Part shown: piece after piece, positions 1 through 8,434 of the stretch
How the letters are laid out: each line of letters opens with the position of its first letter
Numbering within the stretch: the first letter of the stretch is position 1
DNA from: Flavobacterium noncentrifugens
Lineage (GTDB): Bacteria > Bacteroidota > Bacteroidia > Flavobacteriales > Flavobacteriaceae
Assembly (NCBI RefSeq): GCF_900100375.1
Contig: NZ_FNEZ01000004.1
Coordinates: 287,489 to 351,488 of the forward strand
Reading direction: 5' to 3'
Length of the DNA stretch: 64,000 bases
Made by a program: the position numbers and the translations under genes
The notes under the pieces: model-generated
Database searches by the model: none
The model's input: the letters and a program-made list of their open reading frames with translations, nothing else
What the model was told of the DNA's origin: nothing

Positions 1-1329
1 ATTTTTATCGAATTTGCCTCCAAGAACCTGCTGTTCTTTTTTGACTTCCTTCGTTTTGGTCTTCATGTTAAAGTCGATTACCGATGACGGCGTTGCCATG
101 GATTGATAGCTGTAACGCAGGATCTCGGTATCAAAATCGACATTTGTAGTCGTAAAAGCAGTATACGTTTCGCTTTCGAAAGGCAAATAATACTCGCCTT
201 TTCCGCTCCACGGCATGATCCGGATTTTATGCAGTCCGTTCGAGCGTTCTTCCACAACGAGATAATCTTTAAAAATTTCAATGTCTTCAAGTAAAACATC
301 GGTGCGATGCGGAATCACATCAATCCAATTGTCTTTTGAAGTCGCATTTTCAGGCGTTTTCATCAATTTGAAATTTTCCGCTTTGTCTTTATTGGTTACA
401 ATATAAAAGCTGTCGCCGAAGTGCGAAATGCCATATTCGAGTCCGCGTGTCCTTTTCTGGAACACTTTAAATTTATCGTCTGGTTTATCCGCTGGCAGAA
501 TCTGAAATTCGGTTGTTAGTGTGCTCGAAGACAAAATCACAATATATTTTCTCGATTTTTCTTTGCTTACAGAAACATCAAACGTTTCGTCTTTTTCATG
601 AAAAACCAACACATCATCGTTTTCAACTGCTCCAATTTTATGTTTGAAGACTTTATCCGAACGCAACGTCACTAAATCTTTTCTTGTATAAAAAATCGTC
701 TGATTGTCATTCGCCCAAACCGAGCTTCCGGTCACATTTTCGATCTTATCAGATAAAATTTCACCAGTCTGCAGATTTTTTACCTGAATCGTAAAAATCC
801 GTCTTCCAACAATGTCGGTTCCAAATGTCGCAAACTTATTGTCCGGACTAATGCTCATTCCGCCAAGCTGGAAATAAGAATGCCCTTTTGCGAGTTCGTT
901 GCAATCGAATAAAATTTCTTCATTCTCCTCTAAACTGCCTTTTTTCCGGGAATAAATCGGGTAATCTTTTCCGGTTTCAAAACGCGTGATGTAAAAATAA
1001 CCGTTGTATAAATAAGGAACAGAAGCATCGTCTTCCTTGATGCGGGCTTTCATTTCCTCAAACAAATCGCTTTGGAATTGCTTGGTCGAGGCCGTCATGG
1101 CATTGTAGTAATCATTTTCTTTATTCAGGTAATCGATCACTTCGGGGTTTTCACGTTGGTTGAGCCAAAAATAATTGTCAGTTCGCTTGTCGCCGTGTTT
1201 TTCTAAAATGGTGGGTTTAATTGTGGCAATTGGTGCTTTAACGGTTTCTGACATTGAAATGTTTTTGTTTTGAGGATAAGATGATGCAAAAATAACACAA
1301 AGGCTACTGATGGCGATGGTATTTTTCAT
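1..1329 (-). CDS. ptrB: oligopeptidase B (S9 prolyl oligopeptidase family), N-terminal part only
   Basis: The gene reads leftward and runs off the window, so only about 443 N-terminal codons are present. They encode a hydrophobic signal-like start (MKNTIAISSLCVIFASSYPQ) followed by the oligopeptidase B seven-bladed propeller region, with the family motif DNYFWLNQRENPEVIDYLN near the start and VIDFNMKTKT...VLGGKFD at the window edge. The Ser-Asp-His catalytic domain should lie beyond position 1. Oligopeptidase B cleaves short peptides after basic residues. The signal-like N-terminus suggests export to the periplasm. An internal ATG (MSETVKAP) about 25 codons in is an alternative start that would leave it cytoplasmic. 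The reading frame is open throughout. Confidence 0.85.
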   Translation of the reverse strand, partial: MKNTIAISSLCVIFASSYPQNKNISMSETVKAPIATIKPTILEKHGDKRTDNYFWLNQRENPEVIDYLNKENDYYNAMTASTKQFQSDLFEEMKARIKEDDASVPYLYNGYFYITRFETGKDYPIYSRKKGSLEENEEILFDCNELAKGHSYFQLGGMSISPDNKFATFGTDIVGRRIFTIQVKNLQTGEILSDKIENVTGSSVWANDNQTIFYTRKDLVTLRSDKVFKHKIGAVENDDVLVFHEKDETFDVSVSKEKSRKYIVILSSSTLTTEFQILPADKPDDKFKVFQKRTRGLEYGISHFGDSFYIVTNKDKAENFKLMKTPENATSKDNWIDVIPHRTDVLLEDIEIFKDYLVVEERSNGLHKIRIMPWSGKGEYYLPFESETYTAFTTTNVDFDTEILRYSYQSMATPSSVIDFNMKTKTKEVKKEQQVLGGKFDKN

Positions 1330-1399
1330 CTAAATATTTGTGGTATTTCAACTTGCAATTTAGTAATTTCACGGCTCAGAAACTATAAAATTTATAAAC

Positions 1400-1723
1400 A
1401 TGTTTGGAGACCTGATGGGAATGATGGGCAAGCTTAAAGAAGCCCAGCAAAAAGTAGAAGAAACAAAAAAGCGCCTCGACACGGTACTGATTGATGAACA
1501 GAGCAATGACGGTTTATTAAAGGTGACTTTAACCGCAAATAGAGTCCTAAAATCTGTTGCAGTTGCAGACGAATTGCTCGAAGACAAAGAGCAGCTTGAA
1601 GATTATCTGGTGCTAGTTATGAACAAAGCGATTGCACGCGCCACCGCTATAAATGAAGCCGAATTGGCCGCGGCAGCTCAAGATGGCATGCCGGACATTC
1701 CGGGAATGGATCTGTTTAAATAG
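1400..1723 (+). CDS. ybaB: YbaB/EbfC family nucleoid-associated protein
   Basis: A 107-residue protein of the usual family size, starting [26 protein letters not shown] and carrying the conserved core [24 protein letters not shown]. YbaB/EbfC proteins form dimers that bind DNA without strong sequence preference and help organise the nucleoid; in many bacteria they sit next to recR or dnaX, but not here. The gene is divergent from the oligopeptidase (70 bp between starts) and is followed by a long inverted repeat that may end its transcript. Confidence 0.9.
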   Translation: MFGDLMGMMGKLKEAQQKVEETKKRLDTVLIDEQSNDGLLKVTLTANRVLKSVAVADELLEDKEQLEDYLVLVMNKAIARATAINEAELAAAAQDGMPDIPGMDLFK

Positions 1724-1726
1724 TCA

Positions 1727-1820
1727 AAAGTCTGAAAGTCAAAAGTCGAAAGAATATACTTTGCGTATAAGCTTTCGACTTTCATTTGTCTTTTTTTTTG
1801 ACTTTCCGACTTCAGACTTT
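1727..1820 (+). repeat. compound inverted repeat of AAAGTC units after ybaB
   Basis: Copies of AAAGTC/GACTTT face each other across the spacer. AAAGTCGAAAG at 1742-1752 is perfectly complementary to CTTTCGACTTT at 1772-1782. The flanking AGTCTGAAAGTC also pairs imperfectly with GACTTTCCGACTTCAGACT near 1800-1818. A run of nine T lies inside the right arm, so it could work as a terminator for ybaB, and it overlaps the 3' end region of the convergent threonine aldolase gene. Similar AAAGTC-rich strings occur at about 29,311-29,335. Confidence 0.6.
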
Positions 1821-1821
1821 C

Positions 1822-2847
1822 TCAAAAAACCATCTTCCCCAAAGCTTCCAAAACATACGAATGCATGACTTCCTTATAATCAAGATGTGTTACAATCCGC
1901 AGTTTCCCCTGTCCCATCGAACTAATCGCAATGTTTTTCTGCTTTAATTTTTCGATGACGAGGTTTTCATCCAGTCTTGGGCGAACGGAAAAAATCAGGA
2001 TGTTCGTTTCAATCGGTTCGACTTTATCAACCCAGTTTAATCTTTGCAGTAAGGCACCAAGTTCTTTCGCGCGACGGTGGTCGTCTTCGAGTCTTCCAAC
2101 GTGGTTGTTGAGTGCGTAAATTCCGGCTGCAGCCAAATATCCGGCCTGTCGCATGCCGCCGCCCAATATCTTCCGAACGCGAAAAGCACGATTAATCGTC
2201 GCCTTATCCGATATCAAAACCGAACCGATCGGCGCGCCTAAACCTTTACTCAAACACACCGAAATCGTATCAAACAGCTGCCCGTAAATCCTCGGATTGT
2301 CGCGTTTTACAACCAAAGCATTCCAGATCCGCGCGCCATCCAGATGAAATTTCAGGTTATTTGCATCGCAAACGGCTTTGATTTTCTTCAGTTCTTCAAT
2401 GTCATAACACGCGCCGCCGCCTTTGTTCGTCGTGTTTTCCACACAAACCAAACTCGTCAGCGGACTGTGGTAAAATTCGGGCGGATTGATTGCAGAAGCG
2501 ACTTGTTCAGCCGTAATCATGCCACGGTTTCCATCGAGCAAATTACACGAAACCCCGCTGTTAAACGACACGCCACCGCCTTCATAATTGTAAACATGTG
2601 CCCATTTGTCAGCGATCAATTGTTCGCCGGGCTGCGTTAAAAGCTTAATAGCGGTTTGGTTTGCCATTGTTCCCGAAGGAAAAAACAACGCGCTTTCCAT
2701 CCCAAAAATATTCGCGACTTTTGCCTCCAACTCATTGACTGTCGGGTCTTGCTTGTAAACATCGTCGCCCACTTTTGCCTGAAACATGTATTGCAACATT
2801 TCCGGCGTTGGTTTGGTCACAGTATCGCTTACTAAATTTATTTCCAT
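1822..2847 (-). CDS. ltaE: low-specificity L-threonine aldolase
   Basis: A 341-residue fold-type I PLP enzyme, the normal family length. It starts MEINLVSDTVTKPTPEML and carries GDDVYKQDPTVNELE, FPSGTMANQ (about residue 57-65), the PLP-binding aspartate region FHLDGARIWNA (about 168-177) and the Schiff-base lysine in CLSKGLGAPIGS (K201). It splits L-threonine or L-allo-threonine into glycine and acetaldehyde. A structured RNA-like element lies 58 bases upstream in the same orientation, so the gene may be transcribed with it. Confidence 0.93.
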   Translation of the reverse strand: MEINLVSDTVTKPTPEMLQYMFQAKVGDDVYKQDPTVNELEAKVANIFGMESALFFPSGTMANQTAIKLLTQPGEQLIADKWAHVYNYEGGGVSFNSGVSCNLLDGNRGMITAEQVASAINPPEFYHSPLTSLVCVENTTNKGGGACYDIEELKKIKAVCDANNLKFHLDGARIWNALVVKRDNPRIYGQLFDTISVCLSKGLGAPIGSVLISDKATINRAFRVRKILGGGMRQAGYLAAAGIYALNNHVGRLEDDHRRAKELGALLQRLNWVDKVEPIETNILIFSVRPRLDENLVIEKLKQKNIAISSMGQGKLRIVTHLDYKEVMHSYVLEALGKMVF

Positions 2848-2905
2848 ATTCTCAAACAGATGTCTTATTTTTGTGCCACAAAAGTGACAGAAATTTTTTA
2901 TTTTT

Positions 2906-3012
2906 GAAGCTGTTTCCCGCTATCCGCTGCAATCTTTTCATTGCTTCAGCCCTGTCTTTCAAAGAAGTGCATCAAGGCAATAAAAAGGATTTCCGCTGCT
3001 ATCGGGGCTAGG
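2906..3012 (-). ncRNA. flavo-1-like structured RNA, copy A
   Basis: Read on the minus strand, this begins CCTAGCCCCGATAGCAGCGG, continues with AAATCCTTTTT, then a variable loop, then AAAAGATTGCAGCGGATAGC and ends AAACAGCTTC. The same blocks, in the same order and with a different loop, occur at 28,083-28,184. Two-copy conservation of the arms with divergence of the loop is what a structured RNA would show. From memory it resembles the flavo-1 motif of flavobacteria; that name is my inference and should be tested with the Rfam model. It is oriented toward ltaE. Confidence 0.6.
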
Positions 3013-3038
3013 CCATTCTGCACCAAAACAACTAACGA

Positions 3039-3046
3039 CAAAATTA
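3039..3046 (-). promoter_or_regulatory. candidate -7 box for flavo-1-like copy A / ltaE
   Basis: On the minus strand this reads TAATTTTG, an exact match to the Bacteroidota -7 consensus TAnnTTTG, with a TTG 23 bases upstream. It lies about 27 bases before the structured element, a sensible start for that RNA. It overlaps the prfB leader on the other strand. Confidence 0.4.
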
Positions 3047-3054
3047 CACTATTT

Positions 3055-4156
3055 ATGACAAATACCGAACAAATAAAAGGTATTGTAGAGCGCCTTGGTG
3101 CGTTGAGGAGGTATCTTTGACATTGATGCCAAGCTTGTAGAAATTACCAACGAAGAGGAAAAAACCTTTGCACCCGACTTTTGGAACAACGCCAAAGAAG
3201 CCGAAATCATTGTCAAGAACCTGAGAACCAAAAAGAAATGGGTCGAAGATTATAACAAAGCCATCGATATGGCCGATGAATTGCAATTGGCCTATGAATT
3301 TTACCGCGAAGGCGAACTTTCGGGCGAAGAACTCGACGAACAATACGAAAAAACCAACACTTTAATCGAAAACATCGAATTCAAGAACATGCTTTCCGAT
3401 GAAGGCGATTCTTTGAGTGCGGTGTTGCAAATTACTGCCGGAGCTGGTGGCACCGAAAGTTGCGACTGGGCTTCCATGCTCATGCGCATGTATATGATGT
3501 GGGGCGAAAAGAACGGTTACAAGATCAAGGAACTCAATTTTCAGGAAGGCGAAGTTGCCGGAATCAAAACCGTCACGCTCGAATTTGAAGGTGATTATTC
3601 TTTCGGATATTTGAAAGGCGACAACGGCGTCCACCGATTGGTGCGCATCTCGCCTTTTGATTCTAACGGAAAACGCCACACTTCTTTCGCCTCGGTTTAC
3701 ATTTATCCGCTTGTCGACGATTCGATTGAAATCGAGATCAATCCCGCCGACATTGAAATCATTACGTCACGTTCCAGTGGCGCAGGTGGGCAAAACGTCA
3801 ACAAAGTCGAAACAAAAGTGCAGCTTTTCCACAAGCCTACCGGAATCCAGGTGCAGTGTTCGGAAACACGTTCGCAACAGGACAACCGACAGCGTGCGAT
3901 GCAAATGCTAAAATCGCAATTGTACGAAATCGAACTCAAAAAGCAAATGGCGCAGCGTGCCGATATCGAAGCCAGCAAGATGAAAATCGAATGGGGATCG
4001 CAGATCAGGAATTATGTGATGCATCCTTACAAACTCGTGAAAGATGTCAGGACAAGCCACGAAACCAGCGACGTAGAAGGCGTTATGAATGGCGACATTG
4101 ACGAGTTTTTGAAGGCGTATTTGATGATGATGGGACAGAAAGAGGAAGATAATTAA
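3055..4156 (+). CDS. prfB: peptide chain release factor 2, with programmed +1 frameshift
   Basis: RF2 ends translation at UGA and UAA. The first frame opens at ATG 3055 and stops at TGA 3118-3120 after 21 codons, preceded by the classic shift signal: AGGAGG (3106-3111), a three-base spacer, then CTT TGA C. Slipping one base continues the protein at GAC 3119 through 4156, giving about 366 residues, close to E. coli RF2 (365). The product carries the UGA-specific SPF tripeptide ([15 protein letters not shown]) and the GGQ hydrolysis motif ([13 protein letters not shown]). The in-frame TGA lets low RF2 levels raise its own synthesis. This is a coding join (3055-3117, 3119-4156), not a pseudogene. 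Confidence 0.95.
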
Positions 4157-4200
4157 AAATTTACAATAATCAGTGTTTTTACATTCAAGGAAATAAAAAA

Positions 4201-4226
4201 AGGCTTCAATAATTTGAAGCCTTTTT
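4201..4226 (+). terminator. rho-independent terminator after prfB
   Basis: A perfect 9-bp stem, AGGCTTCAA paired with TTGAAGCCT, with a 3-4 base loop, is followed by TTTT and preceded by a run of A, so it may work in both directions (prfB and the convergent PNPOx gene). Confidence 0.8.
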
Positions 4227-4280
4227 AGCGATTGACATTTCCTTTCATGATCAATTATACATTATCAATCAGCTTTAAAT

Positions 4281-4817
4281 TTACGGAATAATTTTCCCTT
4301 CAATAGAATCGTCATAAGTCTCGCCTACAACTGCGCCATAAGCCCTTTTTGCCATACCAACGAGAATGTTGTGTTTGGTGTCCCAGTAATACCCTTCGGT
4401 TGGGATGATCCTGATGACGGTAATCCTCGGATCGTCTTTTCCTTCGGTAAACCAGGTTTTCATGATCGGATCCCAAAGTTCGTCGATTTTGGTTTTGTCA
4501 GTCGAAATCTCAGCTTTGCCATACACGCTTAAAAAGTCGCTGTAACTTGAGCCTTGAAATAGCAATTGTACTGCCGAATCTTCTTCAAGTTCTTTGTTTT
4601 TATGGCTGTCATTAGCACTCAGGAACCAGAAATTTGCATTGTCATCAATTTTTTCGGGTGCCATTGGGCGTGAAGAAAAACTTCTTCCGGTCTGTATCTT
4701 CGTACAAAAAAAGCACGATCCGGCTTTTCCTGCCAATGTTCTGATCTTTTCGATGGCTTCGTCGCCAAACAAATTTTCAAAATTATCTTCTTTTTGGTTT
4801 TTGTTGATGCTGTCCAT
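4281..4817 (-). CDS. pyridoxamine 5'-phosphate oxidase-family (general stress type) protein
   Basis: A 178-residue split-barrel flavin-binding-type protein. I chose the start MDSINKNQKEDNFENLFGDEAIEKIR; the frame is open for 45 more codons upstream, but that part is low-complexity and overlaps the divergent neighbour's promoter. Visible family features are GRSFSSRPM, NFWFLSANDSHK, LLFQGSSYSDFLSVYGKAEI and the C-terminal GYYWDTKHN. It resembles the Bacteroidota stress-type PNPOx proteins rather than PdxH. The substrate and cofactor cannot be told from sequence. Confidence 0.8.
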   Translation of the reverse strand: MDSINKNQKEDNFENLFGDEAIEKIRTLAGKAGSCFFCTKIQTGRSFSSRPMAPEKIDDNANFWFLSANDSHKNKELEEDSAVQLLFQGSSYSDFLSVYGKAEISTDKTKIDELWDPIMKTWFTEGKDDPRITVIRIIPTEGYYWDTKHNILVGMAKRAYGAVVGETYDDSIEGKIIP

Positions 4818-4964
4818 AATTGTGGTTGTTTTGTTTTCTATAAAGATAATCAACGAGCAGATCGTTTTTTTTATACGATTGGATTGCAATGTTGCACGAT
4901 TGCGCGATGGTCGATTATCTGTAAAAAACTTTTGGTTACATTTGGATTTCAAATTTCTGAACCG

Positions 4965-5798
4965 ATGAAAAAAATTTTTTTATTGCTGATTTTTCCGATG
5001 CTTATGCACAGCCAGGACCTTAAAATTATGACCTATAATATTCGTGTGGATTTTGGCGGTGACGGCGCAAATAACTGGGAATTCCGACGTGATTTCCTCG
5101 CACAGCAAATCCAGTTTTACCAGCCTGATTTCATTGGCACACAGGAAGGAAAAGTGCATCAGCTGCAATACATCGACAGTACTTTGACCTATTATAAATT
5201 CATTGGCACCAGCCGCGACAATTCGAAAACTGAAGGCGAATTCAGCGCGATTTTTTACAATGAAAAAAAATTCAAACTGCTTGAGGAGTCGACTTTCTGG
5301 CTGTCGGAAACGCCTGAAAAAAAATCGAAAGGCTGGGACGCGGCTTACGAGCGCATCTGCACTTACGGGTTTTTTCAGGACATTAAGACAAAAAAGCAAT
5401 TTTACGTTTTTAATACGCATCTGGATCACATTGGCATAACTGCCAGAACCAACGGCGCAAAACTGATCCTTGAAAAAATGAAAGCCGTCAACACAAAAAA
5501 CCTTCCTGTGATTTTTACCGGGGATTTTAACAGCGAAACCACTTCTGACTCTTACAAGCTGATTTCCAAAGCGATGAACGACTCCAAAAACATCAGCCAG
5601 TCAAAACCTTTCGGGCCATCGGGAACCTTTAATAATTTTGAATTCCAAAAACCTGTAACCCTATTGATAGATTACATTTTTACATCAAAAAACAACATCA
5701 CAGTCAATAAACATGCGGTTTTAAGCGATTCCAAGGACTGCAAATATCCATCAGACCATTTGCCGGTTTTTGCTGAAATCTCATTCCTAAAATCATGA
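4965..5798 (+). CDS. exported endonuclease/exonuclease/phosphatase (EEP) family hydrolase
   Basis: A 277-residue protein with a short signal peptide (MKKIFLLLIFPMLMHS) and a complete EEP fold: TYNIRVDF (metal-site Asn), GTQEG (metal Glu), NTHLDHIG, TGDFNSE (catalytic Asp/Asn) and the final SDHLPVFAEI (catalytic Asp-His). Family members hydrolyse phosphodiesters in DNA, phosphoinositides or sphingomyelin; with a signal peptide a phosphodiester of scavenged material is more likely than genomic DNA. I start at ATG 4965; the frame is open further upstream but without a signal peptide. It overlaps the next gene by 4 bp (ATGA). Confidence 0.85.
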   Translation: MKKIFLLLIFPMLMHSQDLKIMTYNIRVDFGGDGANNWEFRRDFLAQQIQFYQPDFIGTQEGKVHQLQYIDSTLTYYKFIGTSRDNSKTEGEFSAIFYNEKKFKLLEESTFWLSETPEKKSKGWDAAYERICTYGFFQDIKTKKQFYVFNTHLDHIGITARTNGAKLILEKMKAVNTKNLPVIFTGDFNSETTSDSYKLISKAMNDSKNISQSKPFGPSGTFNNFEFQKPVTLLIDYIFTSKNNITVNKHAVLSDSKDCKYPSDHLPVFAEISFLKS

Positions 5799-6340
5799 AA
5801 ACACACATCGCATTGCTGCGCGGCATCAACGTGAGCGGACACAAAATCATCAAAATGGAACTGCTTCGGAAAGTTTTATCAGAATTGGATTTAGATAACA
5901 TCAGGACTTACATCCAAAGCGGAAACATCATTTTCGAAAGCAATTCATCGGATATTTCAAAGCTTGAAATGCAGATCGCAGCGAAAATCGAGGAACATTT
6001 TGGCTTTGTCGTTCCGGTGACGGTTGTTACGCCTGGCGAACTTTTTGCCATCATCAACAAAAATCCATACGCAAAAGCAACCCTTTCTGATGCGGCGCAG
6101 CCTTATGTTTCCTTTCTATCGGAAATTCCAAAAAATGACTATCTTGAAGTTCTAAAAACTATAGATTTTAAAGGTGATGCATTTATCAGCATCGACAAAA
6201 CGCTGTATATATGGTATTCTAATTTTGCCGGAAACAGCAAACTCAGCAATGCCATTATCGAAAGCAAACTCAAATTGCGGTCGACGGCCCGAAATTGGAA
6301 AACGGTCTTGAAGTTGTATGAATTGGCTACAGCCAAATAA
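5795..6340 (+). CDS. DUF1697 family protein
   Basis: A 181-residue protein starting MKTHIALLRGINVSGHKIIKMELLRKVL, the hallmark N-terminus of DUF1697, followed by IRTYIQSGNIIFES and the central KNPYAKA. The function of this family is unknown. Its start overlaps the stop of the EEP gene (ATGA), so the two are probably translated from one message. It ends one base before the convergent phospholipase gene. Confidence 0.88.
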   Translation: MKTHIALLRGINVSGHKIIKMELLRKVLSELDLDNIRTYIQSGNIIFESNSSDISKLEMQIAAKIEEHFGFVVPVTVVTPGELFAIINKNPYAKATLSDAAQPYVSFLSEIPKNDYLEVLKTIDFKGDAFISIDKTLYIWYSNFAGNSKLSNAIIESKLKLRSTARNWKTVLKLYELATAK

Positions 6341-7249
6341 TTACAGCCATTCGGCCAATGAAATCCCGATGCCCACAGTGGTTTGGCGGTAATTGTAGTC
6401 GATCAGCGTTTCGCCATAACCATGCGATGCCTGCAGGTAGGCTTTTAAATTTCCCTTGATCGGATAGGACCATGAAAAGGTTAAATTGCCTCTGATTTTT
6501 GAACCAACGTCTAAATTGTGGCTCGCAATCAATGAATACACGCTTCCGTTTTTGGTATAGATTACATTGACATCGCCATGCCCGATGAATTTCGAAATAT
6601 CGGGATTGTCGTCTTTGGTATCTTTAAGGCGAATCCAAGGGCGAATGTAAACGCTCCAGTCTTTGCGGTCGAATCCGGCGTGAAAAATAATCCGGTTCCA
6701 GCTTCTCGAAAACGGCAGGCTTTTTCCATTTGATTGATGGTTAAACGTTACTCCGGCCATTCTGGCGCGAAATCCGAACAACTTGAAATTCAGCGGTGCA
6801 TTTAAAATGATTTCAGGCTCATAATTGATTTCCCGAAACGGACGCGACATTTCATTATTATACAATTGCCAATGTGAAACCTGAGTATAAGCACCCCACA
6901 AATCGACATGATTCCAGAAAAGTCCCTGGAAAATCTTCGTTTTAAAACTGATCTGGAACTTCGCTTCAATGTTGTTGAAATTTGTCCCCGGAGGCGCAAC
7001 ATAATCGGGATTGCCATTGCCTGAATAGGGTGTTTCGTTCGGCAGGTCGGAATATCTAAAAGGCAGAATGTAAATAGGTTTATAAGGTGTGATCAGGAAA
7101 GTTCCTCGAATGGCAGTCGTATCGAGTTCCCAGCGCTCGGTCATGCTGCGCATCTTAGTGGTGTTCGTTAAAAAGGTATTGACCTGTGCATATGTTTGAA
7201 AAGAAAGCAGAATAAGAATAAGATATAGAAATTTCGGGAAATTTTTCAT
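6341..7249 (-). CDS. pldA: outer membrane phospholipase A1 (OMPLA)
   Basis: A 302-residue protein with a signal peptide (MKNFPKFLYLILILLSFQTYAQ) and a beta-barrel-like alternation ending in an aromatic-rich strand. The OMPLA catalytic set is present: His171 and Ser173 in FNHQSNGKS and Asn185 in SRSWNRI, with the same 14-residue His-to-Asn spacing as E. coli (H142, S144, N156). The enzyme removes phospholipids misplaced in the outer leaflet of the outer membrane. Its stop abuts the stop of the convergent DUF1697 gene. Confidence 0.9.
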   Translation of the reverse strand: MKNFPKFLYLILILLSFQTYAQVNTFLTNTTKMRSMTERWELDTTAIRGTFLITPYKPIYILPFRYSDLPNETPYSGNGNPDYVAPPGTNFNNIEAKFQISFKTKIFQGLFWNHVDLWGAYTQVSHWQLYNNEMSRPFREINYEPEIILNAPLNFKLFGFRARMAGVTFNHQSNGKSLPFSRSWNRIIFHAGFDRKDWSVYIRPWIRLKDTKDDNPDISKFIGHGDVNVIYTKNGSVYSLIASHNLDVGSKIRGNLTFSWSYPIKGNLKAYLQASHGYGETLIDYNYRQTTVGIGISLAEWL

Positions 7250-7273
7250 TTACGGATTGATATGGGATTGGCG

Positions 7274-7281
7274 CAAAATTA
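7274..7281 (-). promoter_or_regulatory. candidate -7 box of pldA
   Basis: On the minus strand it reads TAATTTTG, an exact match to the Bacteroidota TAnnTTTG element, 24 bases before the pldA start. No well-spaced TTG (-33) is evident. Confidence 0.4.
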
Positions 7282-7424
7282 ACGGTTTTGCAAACAATTG
7301 AATTTACATTTATGCGTTTAATGTTTACAAAACTCCGCAACAAATTTTTTACAAATTAGGAAGTTTATCCTTAATTTGTTTTATTTGGAAAATATTAACA
7401 ATTTGAATCCCCAAAATCATCCCT

Positions 7425-8420
7425 ATGAGATCATTCACAATCCATCAAATCAATGACATTTTGCAAGGTGTTATTGTGGGCCATACGAGCCAGAACATCA
7501 CTGCACCTGAACAATTGGAATTGGCGAATGGAAATGAGATTTCATTTATCGGAAATAAAAAATATGAAAAATTCTGGCAAAATTCGAGTGCCTGCGCTGC
7601 AGTAGTCAATCAGGATATATCGATTGAGCCAGGCGATAACAAAGCCTTCATCAAAGTTAAAAATGCTGATCTTGCGATGTCGCAACTGCTGGAGCTTTTT
7701 GCCCTTGCCGCTCCTGCATTCGATCATGACATTCATGAAACGGCAGTAGTCCATAAAACAGCAAAAATTGGAAAAGGCGTGCGTATCGGTGCCGGATGTT
7801 ACATTGGCCCGGATGTTGTCCTCGAAGAAAATGTTACGATTTATCCAAATGTTACGATTTTAGACGAATCTACCATCGGGAAAAACACCACGATCTGGTC
7901 TGGTGCTGTCGTTCGCGAACGCTGCCACATTGGAAGCCATTGCATCCTGCACCCAAATTCGACCATTGGCGCTGACGGTTTCGGATTTCGCCCTTGCCCG
8001 GAGCGCGGTTTGGTCAAAATTCCGCAAATCGGAAATGTCATCATTGGAAACGGTGTTGAAATCGGGGCCAATTCATGTGTAGACCGTGGAAAATTCAGTT
8101 CAACCGTGCTTGGTGACGGCTGTAAAATCGACAACCTTGTCCAGATCGGGCACAACAGCAAACTTGGGAAATTCTGCATTATGGCAGGAAACAGTGGGCT
8201 TGCCGGTTCAGTCACTTTAGGAAACGGCGTGATCATTGGCGGAAGCGCCTCTATCAAAGACCATGTCACCATTGGCGACGGCGCTATTGTAGGTGCAGGT
8301 TCAGGTGTTGCGGCTGATATTCCGGCCGGAAAAACCATGTTGGGCTACCCGGCTGTGGAAGCACGAGATGCATTAAAACAATGGGCGATCTTAAAAAGAC
8401 TGGCTCAGGCGCCAAAATAA
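7425..8420 (+). CDS. LpxD-like UDP-3-O-acylglucosamine N-acyltransferase, orphan paralogue
   Basis: A 331-residue left-handed beta-helix acyltransferase with an N-terminal LpxD-type uridine-binding domain (about 1-100) followed by many hexapeptide turns. The catalytic histidine equivalent is present (VQIGHNSKLG), as are [10 protein letters not shown] and a C-terminal helix. LpxD adds the amide-linked acyl chain in lipid A synthesis. This copy stands alone, far from the lpx operon, where a canonical LpxD and another LpxD-like gene also occur. It may use a different acyl chain or sugar nucleotide. Confidence 0.82.
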   Translation: MRSFTIHQINDILQGVIVGHTSQNITAPEQLELANGNEISFIGNKKYEKFWQNSSACAAVVNQDISIEPGDNKAFIKVKNADLAMSQLLELFALAAPAFDHDIHETAVVHKTAKIGKGVRIGAGCYIGPDVVLEENVTIYPNVTILDESTIGKNTTIWSGAVVRERCHIGSHCILHPNSTIGADGFGFRPCPERGLVKIPQIGNVIIGNGVEIGANSCVDRGKFSSTVLGDGCKIDNLVQIGHNSKLGKFCIMAGNSGLAGSVTLGNGVIIGGSASIKDHVTIGDGAIVGAGSGVAADIPAGKTMLGYPAVEARDALKQWAILKRLAQAPK

Positions 8421-8434
8421 TTCCTTATTTATTT

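Noticed and set aside
3055..3120. Apparent 21-codon truncated gene before the long prfB frame
   Set aside because: The stop is part of the known +1 frameshift signal and the two frames join into a full-length RF2.
4818..4952. Longer N-terminus for the PNPOx-family protein
   Set aside because: The extra 45 codons are low-complexity, overlap the promoter region of the divergent gene and are not part of the family.
4794..4964. Longer N-terminus for the EEP hydrolase
   Set aside because: A clear signal peptide begins at ATG 4965; the upstream part would bury it.
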